This document shows positions 54,970 to 63,450 of a stretch of 64,000 bases of DNA, in pieces. The DNA comes from Lachnospiraceae bacterium (GTDB lineage Bacteria > Bacillota > Clostridia > Lachnospirales > Lachnospiraceae). Positions within the stretch are counted from its first letter, which is position 1. Each line of letters begins with the position of its first letter. Location of the stretch: positions 1 through 64,000 of the forward strand of contig SVEK01000004.1 of the NCBI GenBank assembly GCA_015057405.1, in the 5' to 3' direction. Under the pieces are notes generated by a model. The model saw nothing but the letters and a program-made list of their open reading frames with translations, did not search any database and was not told the origin of the DNA. Both the position numbers and the translations under genes were made by a program.

Positions 54970-56523
54970 TCATATACGCGTTGACCATTCACTACAATCC
55001 CAAACCTTTGATACAACATCCCGATAAAACTCCGGTTCATGACAAATCAAAAGAACACTACCTTTGTATGCCTGCAAAGCACGTTTTAATTCATCTTTTG
55101 CATCCTGATCCAAATGATTGGTCGGCTCATCCAACAACAAAATATTGGTTTCTCTGTTAATGAGCTTACACAATCTTACTTTGGCCTGCTCGCCTCCGCT
55201 TAAAACACGCACCTGACTTTCGATATGTTTTGTTGTCAAACCACACTTGGCAAGCGCTGAACGAACTTCATACTGAGTTAATGACGGAAATTCTTCCCAA
55301 ATTTCTTCAATACAAGTTGTACGATTATCATAGTTACCTTCCTGTTCAAAATAACCTATGTAAAGATAATCACCAAGAACTACTTTCCCGCTTAATGATG
55401 GAATTAACCCAAGAATACTTTTCAATAAAGTAGTTTTTCCAATTCCGTTAGCACCAACAAGAGCTATTTTTTCCCCGCGCTCCATACGCAAATTCAATTC
55501 CTTTGACAATGGTTCTTCATACCCAATAACCAAGTCGGTAGTTTCGAATATAATTTTTCCGGAGGTACGTGCTTCCTTGAAATTAAACTCCGGTTTTGGT
55601 TTTTCTGCCGCAAGTTCTATCACATCCATTTTGTCCAACTTCTTTTGACGTGACATTGCCATATTTCTTGTTGCTACTCTCGCTTTATTCCGTGCAACAA
55701 AATCTTTCAATTCGCTTATTTCCTGCTGTTGTTTCTTATATGCAGCTTCCAGTTGGGATTTCTTCATAGCATAAACTTCCTGAAACTTATCATAGTCACC
55801 AACATAACGGTTTAACTCCTGATTCTCCATATGATAAATCAGATTAACCACACTGTTTAGAAACGGAATATCATGAGATATTAAAATAAAAGCATTCTCA
55901 TATTCCTGTAAATAACGCTTTAACCATGCAATATGTTGTTCATCCAAATAATTAGTTGGCTCATCAAGAAGCAATATATCAGGTTTCTCAAGCAAAAGCT
56001 TTCCTAACAACACTTTAGTTCTCTGACCACCACTAAGTTCTGTCACATCTTTATCTAATCCGACTGCATCCAAACCTAATGCCCGACCCACTTCATCCAC
56101 TTTTGAATCAATATTGTAAAAATCCAAAAGCATCAGCGTATCCTGAATAGTAGCCATTTCATCCATATATTGTTCAAGTTGTTGTTCATTTGCATCACCC
56201 ATTTTATCGCAGATTTCATTCATACGTTCTTCCATATCAAAAAGAAATGAAAATGCTGATTTCAAAACATCCGCTATTGTCATTCCTTTTTCTAACACCG
56301 CATGCTGATCCAAATAACCAACACGAACATTTTTAGACCATTCTACTTTTCCTTCATCCGGTTGCAAACGCCCCGTAACAATATTCATAAAAGTAGATTT
56401 TCCTTCTCCATTTGCACCAATCAGACCAATATGTTCCCCTTTTAATAGTCTGAATGAAACATCATTAAAAATTGCACGGTCTCCAAAACCATGAGATAAC
56501 TTTTCAACATTTAATATACTCAT
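54970..56523 (-). CDS. ABC-F family ATPase
   Basis: About 517 aa, two ATPase domains and no membrane segment, as in ribosome-associated ABC-F proteins. First domain: GANGEGKSTFMNI, LSGGQRTKVLLGKLL, LLLDEPTNYLD; second: GANGIGKTTLLKS, LSGGEQAKVRLCKL, LLLDEPTNHLD. A charged helical linker (QQEISELKDFVARNKARVATRNMAMSRQKKLDKMD) joins them. It is of the YbiT/translation-factor type or an antibiotic-protection protein; sequence by eye cannot separate these. ATG at 56523 is five bases after GGAGG; the track start at 56535 overlaps the site. An XRE-type regulator gene precedes it. Confidence 0.9.
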   Translation of the reverse strand: MSILNVEKLSHGFGDRAIFNDVSFRLLKGEHIGLIGANGEGKSTFMNIVTGRLQPDEGKVEWSKNVRVGYLDQHAVLEKGMTIADVLKSAFSFLFDMEERMNEICDKMGDANEQQLEQYMDEMATIQDTLMLLDFYNIDSKVDEVGRALGLDAVGLDKDVTELSGGQRTKVLLGKLLLEKPDILLLDEPTNYLDEQHIAWLKRYLQEYENAFILISHDIPFLNSVVNLIYHMENQELNRYVGDYDKFQEVYAMKKSQLEAAYKKQQQEISELKDFVARNKARVATRNMAMSRQKKLDKMDVIELAAEKPKPEFNFKEARTSGKIIFETTDLVIGYEEPLSKELNLRMERGEKIALVGANGIGKTTLLKSILGLIPSLSGKVVLGDYLYIGYFEQEGNYDNRTTCIEEIWEEFPSLTQYEVRSALAKCGLTTKHIESQVRVLSGGEQAKVRLCKLINRETNILLLDEPTNHLDQDAKDELKRALQAYKGSVLLICHEPEFYRDVVSKVWDCSEWSTRI

Positions 56524-56656
56524 ATTTTCCTCCATCAGTTATACCGTGTGCTTTCAATAATCTGTGTTAAAAAATTTTGAAATCACATATGCTTAATTAT
56601 TCGTAGTATAAAACAAAAGCAGGCACTGTTATCCGAAGGGGAAAAAATGGTTGAAA

Positions 56657-57259
56657 TTATTTGCCAGCAAAACGATTCACATCAACATAATAAAGTCCGT
56701 CTTTATTACAATAATAAAACAACTTTTTTACACCTCTAATCGAAAAACGCGCCTCTGCATTTCCCTCCGGATATAATTTTTTAATACTGATTCTGTCATA
56801 CGAAAGAGCCGCTACAAAGGATATATAATGAGTTTTGGTCATATCATGGTTCATACATACATAATACTCATCTTCTACCCTTTCCACAGAAATCACATGA
56901 CTCTCATCCGGTTCTTCTGCTTCACATGGTGCAAGCGTTATTCCGTGACAACTAATCACAGCGACGCCCATACTGTGTATTATATTTCCGCAGACAGGAC
57001 ATACATAAAATTGCGAACGCATCATATTGGCGGACAAATTGGCATTACTAACCGGATTACCCGAAATCAGTTCGGTCACGGATATATGAAATACCTTTGC
57101 TATCGGTTCTAACAACGAAATGTCCGGATAGCCCTTCGCAGTTTCCCACTTAGAAACTGTCTTATCAGACACTGATAATCTTTCTGCTAATGCTGCCTGC
57201 GTCAAATTATGTTTCTCTCTTAAGTGCTTAATTACTGTTCCTGTAACATATTGATTCAT
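56657..57259 (-). CDS. XRE-family HTH regulator fused to a desulfoferrodoxin-like domain
   Basis: 200 aa. Residues 7-66 are a Cro/C1 HTH (KHLREKHNLTQAALAERLSVSDKTVSKWE). Residues 84-195 read like desulfoferrodoxin: a desulforedoxin-type knuckle C87-x2-C90...C104-His105 (CH in place of CC), then a superoxide-reductase-like fold with His121 (ESHVISVE), His138 and His144 (NHDMTKTHY) and Cys184 (YYCNKDG). These match four of five SOR iron ligands; the last His is Asp187. An iron- or redox-sensing regulator is inferred. ATG at 57259 follows AGGAGG by six bases. It precedes the ABC-F gene by about 130 bases. Confidence 0.82.
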   Translation of the reverse strand: MNQYVTGTVIKHLREKHNLTQAALAERLSVSDKTVSKWETAKGYPDISLLEPIAKVFHISVTELISGNPVSNANLSANMMRSQFYVCPVCGNIIHSMGVAVISCHGITLAPCEAEEPDESHVISVERVEDEYYVCMNHDMTKTHYISFVAALSYDRISIKKLYPEGNAEARFSIRGVKKLFYYCNKDGLYYVDVNRFAGK

Positions 57260-57277
57260 TTTTTTACCTCCTATGCA

Positions 57278-57290
57278 CATTATCATAATG
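57278..57290. promoter_or_regulatory. Candidate operator of the HTH-desulfoferrodoxin gene
   Basis: CATTAT-C-ATAATG, a perfect 6-1-6 inverted repeat, lies between the ribosome binding site and a perfect TATAAT (57303-57308, minus strand). This suits autoregulation. The -35 region is weak. Confidence 0.45.
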
Positions 57291-57513
57291 CATAAAAGAA
57301 TAATTATATACCTACGCTAAGTAGAGAAGACTTTTCAGGATTAATATATTTTAACACTGTATAAAACATACATGTATAATGTTTTCAAACCATTTTACAA
57401 TATAAACTCCCATTTTTCAAACACTATTCCACGAACATCCCGGTATAATGTTTAACATATATTCATATAAAACCGTTATGCTATGCCTCATAGTAGCCTG
57501 TTAGAAAACTGCA

Positions 57514-59343
57514 TTAAGTTCCAAAGTATGAAAAATGCATATAATCCTTACGGCTTCCCCAAAAACCACGGGAAAATCCATACTTTTCAAATGCTTTCTC
57601 TATATCCCCATAACGTTTAATTGAATATGCATATTTTTTCGGATTCCAATAGCTTCCTGCCGTAGGTTTCCCATTATCAAACATCGCATTATAGTTAGAA
57701 TTAATATCCACAGCCATTCCGTTGCCATGTTCACCCGAACGTCTTGAATAACACCCCAATTCATATATTGGAGCTTTTTCTTTTCCTTTATATATCTCGC
57801 TAAAAATCTTTTTTAAGGTTGGCGCAAGACGCTTATGACATGTAAGATATTTTGTTTTCGTAACTTTTTTCCCGGACATGCCGGACGCAAAATCCCATAC
57901 CTTTACAGATATGGTCGTCATACGTTTATCAATCACGCTCCATGAAGAACTGTTCTTAAATCCTTTATAAACACGGTTCCATTTACTATCATAGGATTCA
58001 TTATAATAACCGTAATAATCACCGTACGGTTCATATATTGATTCATAACCGGTAAGTTCAGTACCGTTTATTGTACCATACGCAACAATTTTGACTCCGT
58101 ATTGTTTGCCGTTAATGACTTTCATATTGAACGAACGTTTACTTTTCTTAAAGTTCTTATAAAACTTAAACTTAGTTTTACCGGGTTTTCTAAGATACAC
58201 CTTATAACCATTTGCTTTAGGAACCTTCTTCCAGCTTATTTTCATATTTGTCGGAGTACTTGTCTTATGGGTAATCTCAGCCGGTTTGTATGTGCACATA
58301 ATCTCTGCAATAGAAACAATTTCTGCAAAATCCGTTTCACAAACAACAATATAATAATACGTTTTACCCAAAATAACATTTTTGTCCGTCCACTCACATT
58401 TTGTTGTATCTTTAAGCGTTTTTACCTTAACGTATGAAGAATCACCTTTTTCAGCTCTGTATATAGAATATGTCTCTTTATAGCCGTATCCTCCGCCATC
58501 GTCCCATACTAATTTTAAATATCCCTTATTTGTAACAAAATGTGATATATTATCATCTGTTGTAGCAGTACCGGATACTATATTGGAAAATGTATCATAA
58601 TGAACCACACCGGCATCATCTTTTGTGTATGCCTGAACACGATAGTAATATGTCACACCCGGAACTGCATTTATATCAACATAGGGTTCTTCTTCATCAT
58701 AAATAAAATCACCAACTTTGACAAAATCAGTTGTATTACCAACACTTCTGTACAAAGTATATCCGGTTCCATCATCAATACCTTCAGCAGATAACATAGG
58801 AGCTCTGGTTCCCTCATTAATCTCATTTAATGTAACATGTTTAGAATAAGTAATAGAATCTGAAGATGCTAATATATTACCGTTATTATCAATAATATGT
58901 ACTATTATTGAATAATCACCATACATATTTAAACCTATTGTGCTTAAATATACACTGCTGTATGTTGGTGAGTAATTAATGATTTCTGTCGGATTATTAA
59001 TGTTGGTAACTGTTATTCTATATGTTTTACTATAATAAAAATTGTCAATTATCAACTGAGAGCCGGAATAATAGTCTTCGATTGATACTTTAGGGTTTGC
59101 TATCGGCATCATTGTCGGCATGGGTGATGCTGATGGTTTCACCGGGTTTACTGTAGCCTCCGGAATAGTTCCCTGTTCAGTAGGCTGTGGAGATTCTGAT
59201 ACATCTTCTAATACCGCATCAGTAAGTCCCATCGCCCTTTCTGACACAGTCGAACCAGCTGCAGAATAATCCATATTAATAATAAAGCATCCCATAATGA
59301 TAAAAAAACTTGCAAAAACAAATCTCTTAATCAATGATTTCAT
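57514..59343 (-). CDS. Secreted M15-type peptidase with fibronectin-like domains
   Basis: 609 aa. Signal peptide (KRFVFASFFIIMGCFIINMDYSAAG), Pro/Thr linker (about 50-75), three or four fibronectin type III-like repeats (for example GTGYTLYRSVGNTTDFVKVGDF, YKETYSIYRAEKGDSSYVKVKTL, NGYKVYLRKPGKTKFKFY), and a C-terminal M15 zinc peptidase domain with GCYSRRSGEHGNGMAVDINS and DYMHFSY supplying the zinc ligands. M15 enzymes cut D-Ala or L-Ala/D-Glu bonds in peptidoglycan. GGGGAGAGGAG precedes the ATG. It is monocistronic. Confidence 0.87.
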   Translation of the reverse strand: MKSLIKRFVFASFFIIMGCFIINMDYSAAGSTVSERAMGLTDAVLEDVSESPQPTEQGTIPEATVNPVKPSASPMPTMMPIANPKVSIEDYYSGSQLIIDNFYYSKTYRITVTNINNPTEIINYSPTYSSVYLSTIGLNMYGDYSIIVHIIDNNGNILASSDSITYSKHVTLNEINEGTRAPMLSAEGIDDGTGYTLYRSVGNTTDFVKVGDFIYDEEEPYVDINAVPGVTYYYRVQAYTKDDAGVVHYDTFSNIVSGTATTDDNISHFVTNKGYLKLVWDDGGGYGYKETYSIYRAEKGDSSYVKVKTLKDTTKCEWTDKNVILGKTYYYIVVCETDFAEIVSIAEIMCTYKPAEITHKTSTPTNMKISWKKVPKANGYKVYLRKPGKTKFKFYKNFKKSKRSFNMKVINGKQYGVKIVAYGTINGTELTGYESIYEPYGDYYGYYNESYDSKWNRVYKGFKNSSSWSVIDKRMTTISVKVWDFASGMSGKKVTKTKYLTCHKRLAPTLKKIFSEIYKGKEKAPIYELGCYSRRSGEHGNGMAVDINSNYNAMFDNGKPTAGSYWNPKKYAYSIKRYGDIEKAFEKYGFSRGFWGSRKDYMHFSYFGT

Positions 59344-59533
59344 AATTGTACTCCTCTCCCCGTATTACTTAACCATAATGTTAACGTTCTTTCCTCCACA
59401 AAACTTGTACACTACATCAAACATAGATATTCATCATAGACTCGTTATTTCCATCTGCATCTGATTAACCTTTCAGTGTAATTTCCTATTTTGTGGTAAA
59501 TATATATTCCAAATCATAAATACATCTGAATTA

Positions 59534-59875
59534 TCACACCCAGGTCTTCCAAACCTCCGGCGCATATCCTGCCGTCGCCAGCTTTCCATTCCCCACTATC
59601 GGTGTTTTTATTACATGCTGATTTGCCAGCAGTTTCTCTTCGCGCTCCTCCGCAGAATTATACTTTACCGAGGCCAAGGCATCTTTATTATCCTTGCAGG
59701 CATCATTAATCATTGAATTAATACCGCCTACTGCTTGGCAAACACTACAAAATTCTCCTTTGCTGATTTCCTTTTTATTCATGTCAACAAATTGAAACCT
59801 GATGCCACTCTCTTTAAAATAACGCTGGGTTTTCTTTGTACCGTTGCACTTTTTAGTGCCGAATATTCCAAACAA
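59534..59875 (-). CDS. ArsC/Spx-family reductase-like protein
   Basis: 113 aa thioredoxin-fold protein: FGIFGTKKCNGTKKTQRYFKESGIRFQFVDMNKKEISKGEF, and IKTPIVGNGKLATAGYAPEVWKTWV at the end, matching the ArsC/YffB-like family. The single active-site Cys (KKCNGT) replaces the CxxC of redox Spx. Arsenate reduction is not implied. The start is a TTG at 59875 inside the end of the SIMPL gene (23-base overlap) with no clear ribosome binding site, suggesting translational coupling. Confidence 0.82.
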   Translation of the reverse strand: MFGIFGTKKCNGTKKTQRYFKESGIRFQFVDMNKKEISKGEFCSVCQAVGGINSMINDACKDNKDALASVKYNSAEEREEKLLANQHVIKTPIVGNGKLATAGYAPEVWKTWV

Positions 59876-60524
59876 CAGTTACAGTATCCGATACCTTAAT
59901 ATCATCCGGATCAATATCTATATCGTAAGTACCATCTGTAATTGCCTCGTTCAAGCAACAATCCTCAAGCATCATTCTGTCCATCGGACGACTTACAAAT
60001 TCAATTTCTCCCCACGAATAATCAATTGTCAAAATATCTCCAAGGGATACATCTGCAGCTTTCGCAAGGACTTCTGCTTTTGCCTTAGAATCCTTAACAG
60101 CTTCTGCAAGCAGTTCATTTTTACATCTTTCCGGTTCCGCTACAGTATACTCAATCCTAAATTCAGGACATACGCAAGAGTGTCCCAGTGCATATAGAAT
60201 CCTGCCTAATCTACTGTTATCAACCGGGAACTCTATTTTTGTTCTATGAATAAACTTATAGCCCTCGAATCTTCGCTGCCAGCTTTTATCACTTGCCTGA
60301 TAGCTCTCATACACCGCATTTATGTCAAATTGCAGCGTCTTTAAACTATTTCTCTCAAAATCAAGATTCTCAAACAGATTCTTAAGTTCTTCCGTCATAA
60401 GAGCCGACTGTTCCAACGTCTCATCATACTCATCTTTCATTCCTTCAATAGTCATTATTAATCTGACAGTATCAGGCTTTACTGATAAAATCCCCTTTCC
60501 TGTCACTCTGATTGTTCTTTCCAT
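59853..60524 (-). CDS. SIMPL domain (DUF541) protein
   Basis: 223 aa. The DUF541 pattern is IRVTGKGILSVKPDTVRLIMTIEG at the start, FKTLQFDINAVYESY-like middle strands, DSKAKAEVLAKAADVSLGDILTIDYS, and a final beta strand TVTVVWNIR. There is no signal peptide, so it appears cytoplasmic, unlike many SIMPL proteins. The role is unknown. GGAG precedes the ATG. It overlaps the ArsC-like gene. Confidence 0.87.
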   Translation of the reverse strand: MERTIRVTGKGILSVKPDTVRLIMTIEGMKDEYDETLEQSALMTEELKNLFENLDFERNSLKTLQFDINAVYESYQASDKSWQRRFEGYKFIHRTKIEFPVDNSRLGRILYALGHSCVCPEFRIEYTVAEPERCKNELLAEAVKDSKAKAEVLAKAADVSLGDILTIDYSWGEIEFVSRPMDRMMLEDCCLNEAITDGTYDIDIDPDDIKVSDTVTVVWNIRH

Positions 60525-60724
60525 TATATATTCTCCTTTTCATATTCTATTCAACTTCTAATCCCTCACACGAAACTTTAATCGATTCTTATCCATTATG
60601 ACCTATCGGACCAAAAGAGCGATTATAAAATCTGACATCATATTATTTCCATAAAACCGATATGAGTTAATTAAATCGTAATTCAACGTCCAACAGACCG
60701 GGATAACTCCTCATCTTCTCCAAA

Positions 60725-61528
60725 TTATGTTCTACCAATTGTTTTATCAAACAGTTCCATAATTTCAAGAATAGCACTACTTACTCGATTTCTGCATTCT
60801 GATCTCAACACTGCAGGCATATCATAATAAGCTTCAGCAATACTTCCTGCAATCGCTGCTAAAGTGTCCGTATCTCCACCCAAAGATACTGCATTTCTCA
60901 CTGTATCCTCATAATCTTCAGCTTCCAAAAATGAGATTATAGCTTCCGGTACTGTTCCCTGACAGGATACATCCATATGAAATGTTGGTCTTATCTCATC
61001 AATCATGCGATTCAGATTATATCCAAACTCTTTAGAAATATATTCCTTTATCTGCTCCTTATTAGCTCCGTGTCTTGCCATAAAAATACAACTTGTTGTA
61101 GCTTCAGCCCCCTTAATCCCCTCCGGATGATTATGAGTTACCTCTGCTGTATATCTTGCAACTTCTCGTACTCTATCCAATGTCGGATATAGCCAACCAA
61201 CAGCAGATACTCTCATTGCAGAACCATTTCCATAACTGTTGTATGGTCTTGGATTATCAGCAATCAGCCAATATATGAATCTTCCTCCATATCCGGCATA
61301 AGGATATCTGCTACCCCATTCTCGCATAGCAACAGTCACAACCTCTTTAATCTTATCCTCAGTTGCATCCGCCCCAACTTTAATCAGAGCCTCTGTAATT
61401 GCTACTGTCATTACTGTATCATCTGTAAAATTGCATCCTGTCGTAAACAGCTCAAAATCTTTTGTCTTTTTTCCCCTGTCAAATTCAAAAGGACTTCCTA
61501 TAATATCTCCTAAAATAGCTCCGTACAT
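60725..61528 (-). CDS. ADP-ribosylglycohydrolase family protein
   Basis: 267 aa. DraG-type metal motifs are present: GAILGDIIGSPFEF at the start, FTDDTVMTVAITEAL, the HNHPEGIKGAEA segment, and SLGGDTDTLAAIAGSIAEAYY. The family removes ADP-ribose from proteins or other targets using two metal ions. No ADP-ribosyltransferase (DraT or toxin) or macrodomain gene is adjacent, so the target is unknown. AAGGAGG precedes the ATG. Confidence 0.92.
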   Translation of the reverse strand: MYGAILGDIIGSPFEFDRGKKTKDFELFTTGCNFTDDTVMTVAITEALIKVGADATEDKIKEVVTVAMREWGSRYPYAGYGGRFIYWLIADNPRPYNSYGNGSAMRVSAVGWLYPTLDRVREVARYTAEVTHNHPEGIKGAEATTSCIFMARHGANKEQIKEYISKEFGYNLNRMIDEIRPTFHMDVSCQGTVPEAIISFLEAEDYEDTVRNAVSLGGDTDTLAAIAGSIAEAYYDMPAVLRSECRNRVSSAILEIMELFDKTIGRT

Positions 61529-61602
61529 AATCCCTCCTTATCTTTACCAACTACCAGTGTCATATCTACTTCTTTCTTACAAACACACTATATAACCAAT
61601 CG

Positions 61603-61639
61603 AAAAAGAAAAGGTCGCTTAACCGGCGACATTTTCTTT
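61603..61639 (-). terminator. Intrinsic terminator of the Rpn-type gene
   Basis: GTCGC/GCGAC extended through one mismatch by AAAGAAAA/TTTTCTTT, with a seven-base loop, then Ts on the minus strand. It lies 25 bases after the stop. Confidence 0.8.
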
Positions 61640-61663
61640 TGTTCAAATATTTCTCCAAAATAA

Positions 61664-62560
61664 CTATAGTTGACTTATCATCATCTTCCTTTGTGATTCC
61701 GGGATTTCTAACAAATCCATTGCCTGTTCCGCTGTAAAGGAAAGCTTTTTCATTATGTTTTTTATAGCCGCCAAATTACTCTCCTTTCTGCCTTCACGCA
61801 TTCCTATATTTACTTTTTCTTCTATTTTGTCATGCATCAATCTTTCCAAAGCTTCACACATAACATATTCCTCCCTTACACTTTCATACAATTCGTAATT
61901 TGCCGATATACTCGCCTGCAAAACTGCATCAATATTATCTCTGTCTTCTTTTTCAGTATACTTTTCTGCTTCTTTCAGGAATAGTTTTACATCTTCCTTT
62001 TTAACATGTTTTGACAGTATTCTTAAACTACTGTGTTTATCCTGTGACAACTGACTGATAACAACTATCTGTACCGCAGGAAACATAGTAGTATTCTCTG
62101 TTAAATAGTATATTCCGGGATAACGCTCCTTTATTTCAAAGCCGATAATCTTCAATTCATCAAACAACTTCCACGGATAACCTTCCCTGAATATTGAAAC
62201 TGACATTTCTTCCAACGGTATCTCATTAACCTTCTTACCATACCCTTTGTATAAACAGGCATATCCGACTGTTTTATAAAAACTGTCTATGGTCAATGCA
62301 TCGTCCGGACTTTTGTACTCAATTACATTATACGTACGCATAATATGTCCTATCTCATTATGCATCGTAGCTGTCTTATTAGTAATTCTGACAATAAGAA
62401 TATCTATACGTATGGGTTCCTTGCTAAGATTATACTCAATCCTGTACTCCAGTTCTTCCTTATTATCATTCAATTCAAGGCTCGTTGCCGCATAAAATGC
62501 CGGATGCCACTGAATCTTGTTTGGTAAATCATTCAAATTAATTGTTTCCCTTTCACACAT
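61664..62560 (-). CDS. Rpn-type PD-(D/E)XK nuclease family protein
   Basis: Up to 298 aa. The nuclease core is RIDILIVRI....NVIEYKSPDD (D, then E-x-K). It starts with LPNKIQWHPAFYAATSLEL, and a C-terminal Glu/Lys-rich helix (EEKVNIGMREGRKESNLAAIKNIMKKL) follows, as in Rpn/recombination-promoting nuclease relatives common in Lachnospiraceae. Function in DNA recombination is inferred from the family. The track ATG at 62560 overlaps a near-perfect -10 box, so a TTG at 62536, nine bases after AAAGGGA, is the more likely start. Confidence 0.78.
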   Translation of the reverse strand: MCERETINLNDLPNKIQWHPAFYAATSLELNDNKEELEYRIEYNLSKEPIRIDILIVRITNKTATMHNEIGHIMRTYNVIEYKSPDDALTIDSFYKTVGYACLYKGYGKKVNEIPLEEMSVSIFREGYPWKLFDELKIIGFEIKERYPGIYYLTENTTMFPAVQIVVISQLSQDKHSSLRILSKHVKKEDVKLFLKEAEKYTEKEDRDNIDAVLQASISANYELYESVREEYVMCEALERLMHDKIEEKVNIGMREGRKESNLAAIKNIMKKLSFTAEQAMDLLEIPESQRKMMISQL

Positions 62561-62587
62561 TATATACTACAACTTTTCGTTTTACAA
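62559..62587 (-). promoter_or_regulatory. Sigma-A-type promoter of the Rpn-type gene
   Basis: Minus strand TTGTAA, 17-base spacer, perfect TATAAT. The -10 box shares two bases with the ATG at 62560, placing the expected transcription start inside the annotated ORF. Confidence 0.6.
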
Positions 62588-62894
62588 CACTTTTATTGTA
62601 ATATAAATAATATATGATTTATCATTTAAAATCTATTGACTTTTTAGCCTATATTTTTATATTACATCCGTATATTCTGCACAAAAAATCGTATCCGGGT
62701 AACTATATTTTATGTAATACCATACAACAATCAGGCGTATATTTTGTGCAAATTGTCGGAATACCTAATATGACCGCACAACGCTTTTTCTGAAAATGAT
62801 TTCGCAGCCTGTTACATAATCAGCCTCTGATATTCTCTTATATTATTTTATTATCCGACAAAAAAGTTACACCGATGATATATTTTTTTCCACC
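62588..62894. other. Gene-free, AT-rich intergenic stretch
   Basis: I see no credible ORF or RNA gene. The only structure is a nine-base inverted repeat, TGCACAAAA (62678) with TTTTGTGCA (62742), 55 bases apart, of unknown meaning. Confidence 0.5.
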
Positions 62895-62923
62895 TTGACA
62901 TCTTACCTTTTGGATTTTATAAT
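62895..62923 (+). promoter_or_regulatory. Perfect consensus sigma-A promoter
   Basis: TTGACA, exactly 17 bases, TATAAT on the plus strand. It lies 66 bases before the ATG of the 132-aa unknown gene. It is the only promoter in the window with both hexamers perfect. Confidence 0.85.
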
Positions 62924-62989
62924 ATATTTATTATCATTTAACCTTTTCAACACATTCATTTAGTTATTTTTTTAGAGAGGGGTTTTAAT

Positions 62990-63388
62990 ATGTCAAAGAA
63001 AAATGGTGCACAGACAGTAGATGTAGTTTCCGGAAGAAATATTGTCGTTTCTGCAGGTAAAGGAAAAACAAATATTGATGAAATCAAGTGGCTCACTCAA
63101 ACTGTACTTGATTATGCAGCAGCCTGGAAAACGAAAGGCTGGGCTTACATTGCGGACTGTTCTGAAATGGATCCTGTTTCTATTACAGAAGGTAATGAAT
63201 TAGTTGTAATGACACAAAAATTTGTTGACGCAGGATGCAAAGCTATCGGATTTGCGGAAGGTTTTTCCATTATGTTAAAGGTTCAAGCTAAAAGTAATAC
63301 ACAGCGTTCCAATACCGGTATTCTTGAGGGACATTTTGCAACAGTTGATGAGGCCTTAAAATGGTTAAAGGAAGAAGTCAACATCTAA
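62990..63388 (+). CDS. Unknown 132-aa protein
   Basis: Not recognised. It is soluble with alternating strands and helices: VDVVSGRNIVVSAGKGKTNIDEIKWLTQTVLDYAAAWKTKGWAYIADCSEMDPVS, then FVDAGCKAIGFAEGFSIMLKVQAK and FATVDEALKWLKEEV. The order of elements and the final helix recall STAS- or SpoIIAA-like folds, but no motif proves it. GAGAGGGG lies before the ATG. A perfect sigma-A promoter and a downstream hairpin frame it as a strongly expressed single gene. Confidence 0.75.
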   Translation: MSKKNGAQTVDVVSGRNIVVSAGKGKTNIDEIKWLTQTVLDYAAAWKTKGWAYIADCSEMDPVSITEGNELVVMTQKFVDAGCKAIGFAEGFSIMLKVQAKSNTQRSNTGILEGHFATVDEALKWLKEEVNI

Positions 63389-63397
63389 ACAAACACA

Positions 63398-63424
63398 GAA
63401 ATGCCTGCACAAAGCAGGCATTTC
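63398..63424 (+). terminator. Hairpin terminator after the 132-aa gene
   Basis: GAAATGCCTGC pairs perfectly with GCAGGCATTTC around a five-base loop, 10 bases after the stop. A T-rich tract follows after a few bases (CCCTATGCATTTTT). Confidence 0.65.
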
Positions 63425-63450
63425 CCTATGCATTTTTAAACTTTTTCTTA

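Noticed and set aside
55230-55433. Plus-strand ORF within the ABC-F gene
   Set aside because: Shadow of the second ATPase domain coding region.
61664-62560. Active transposon
   Set aside because: Rpn-type proteins are related to transposase-like nucleases, but no terminal inverted repeats or target duplication are seen around the gene.
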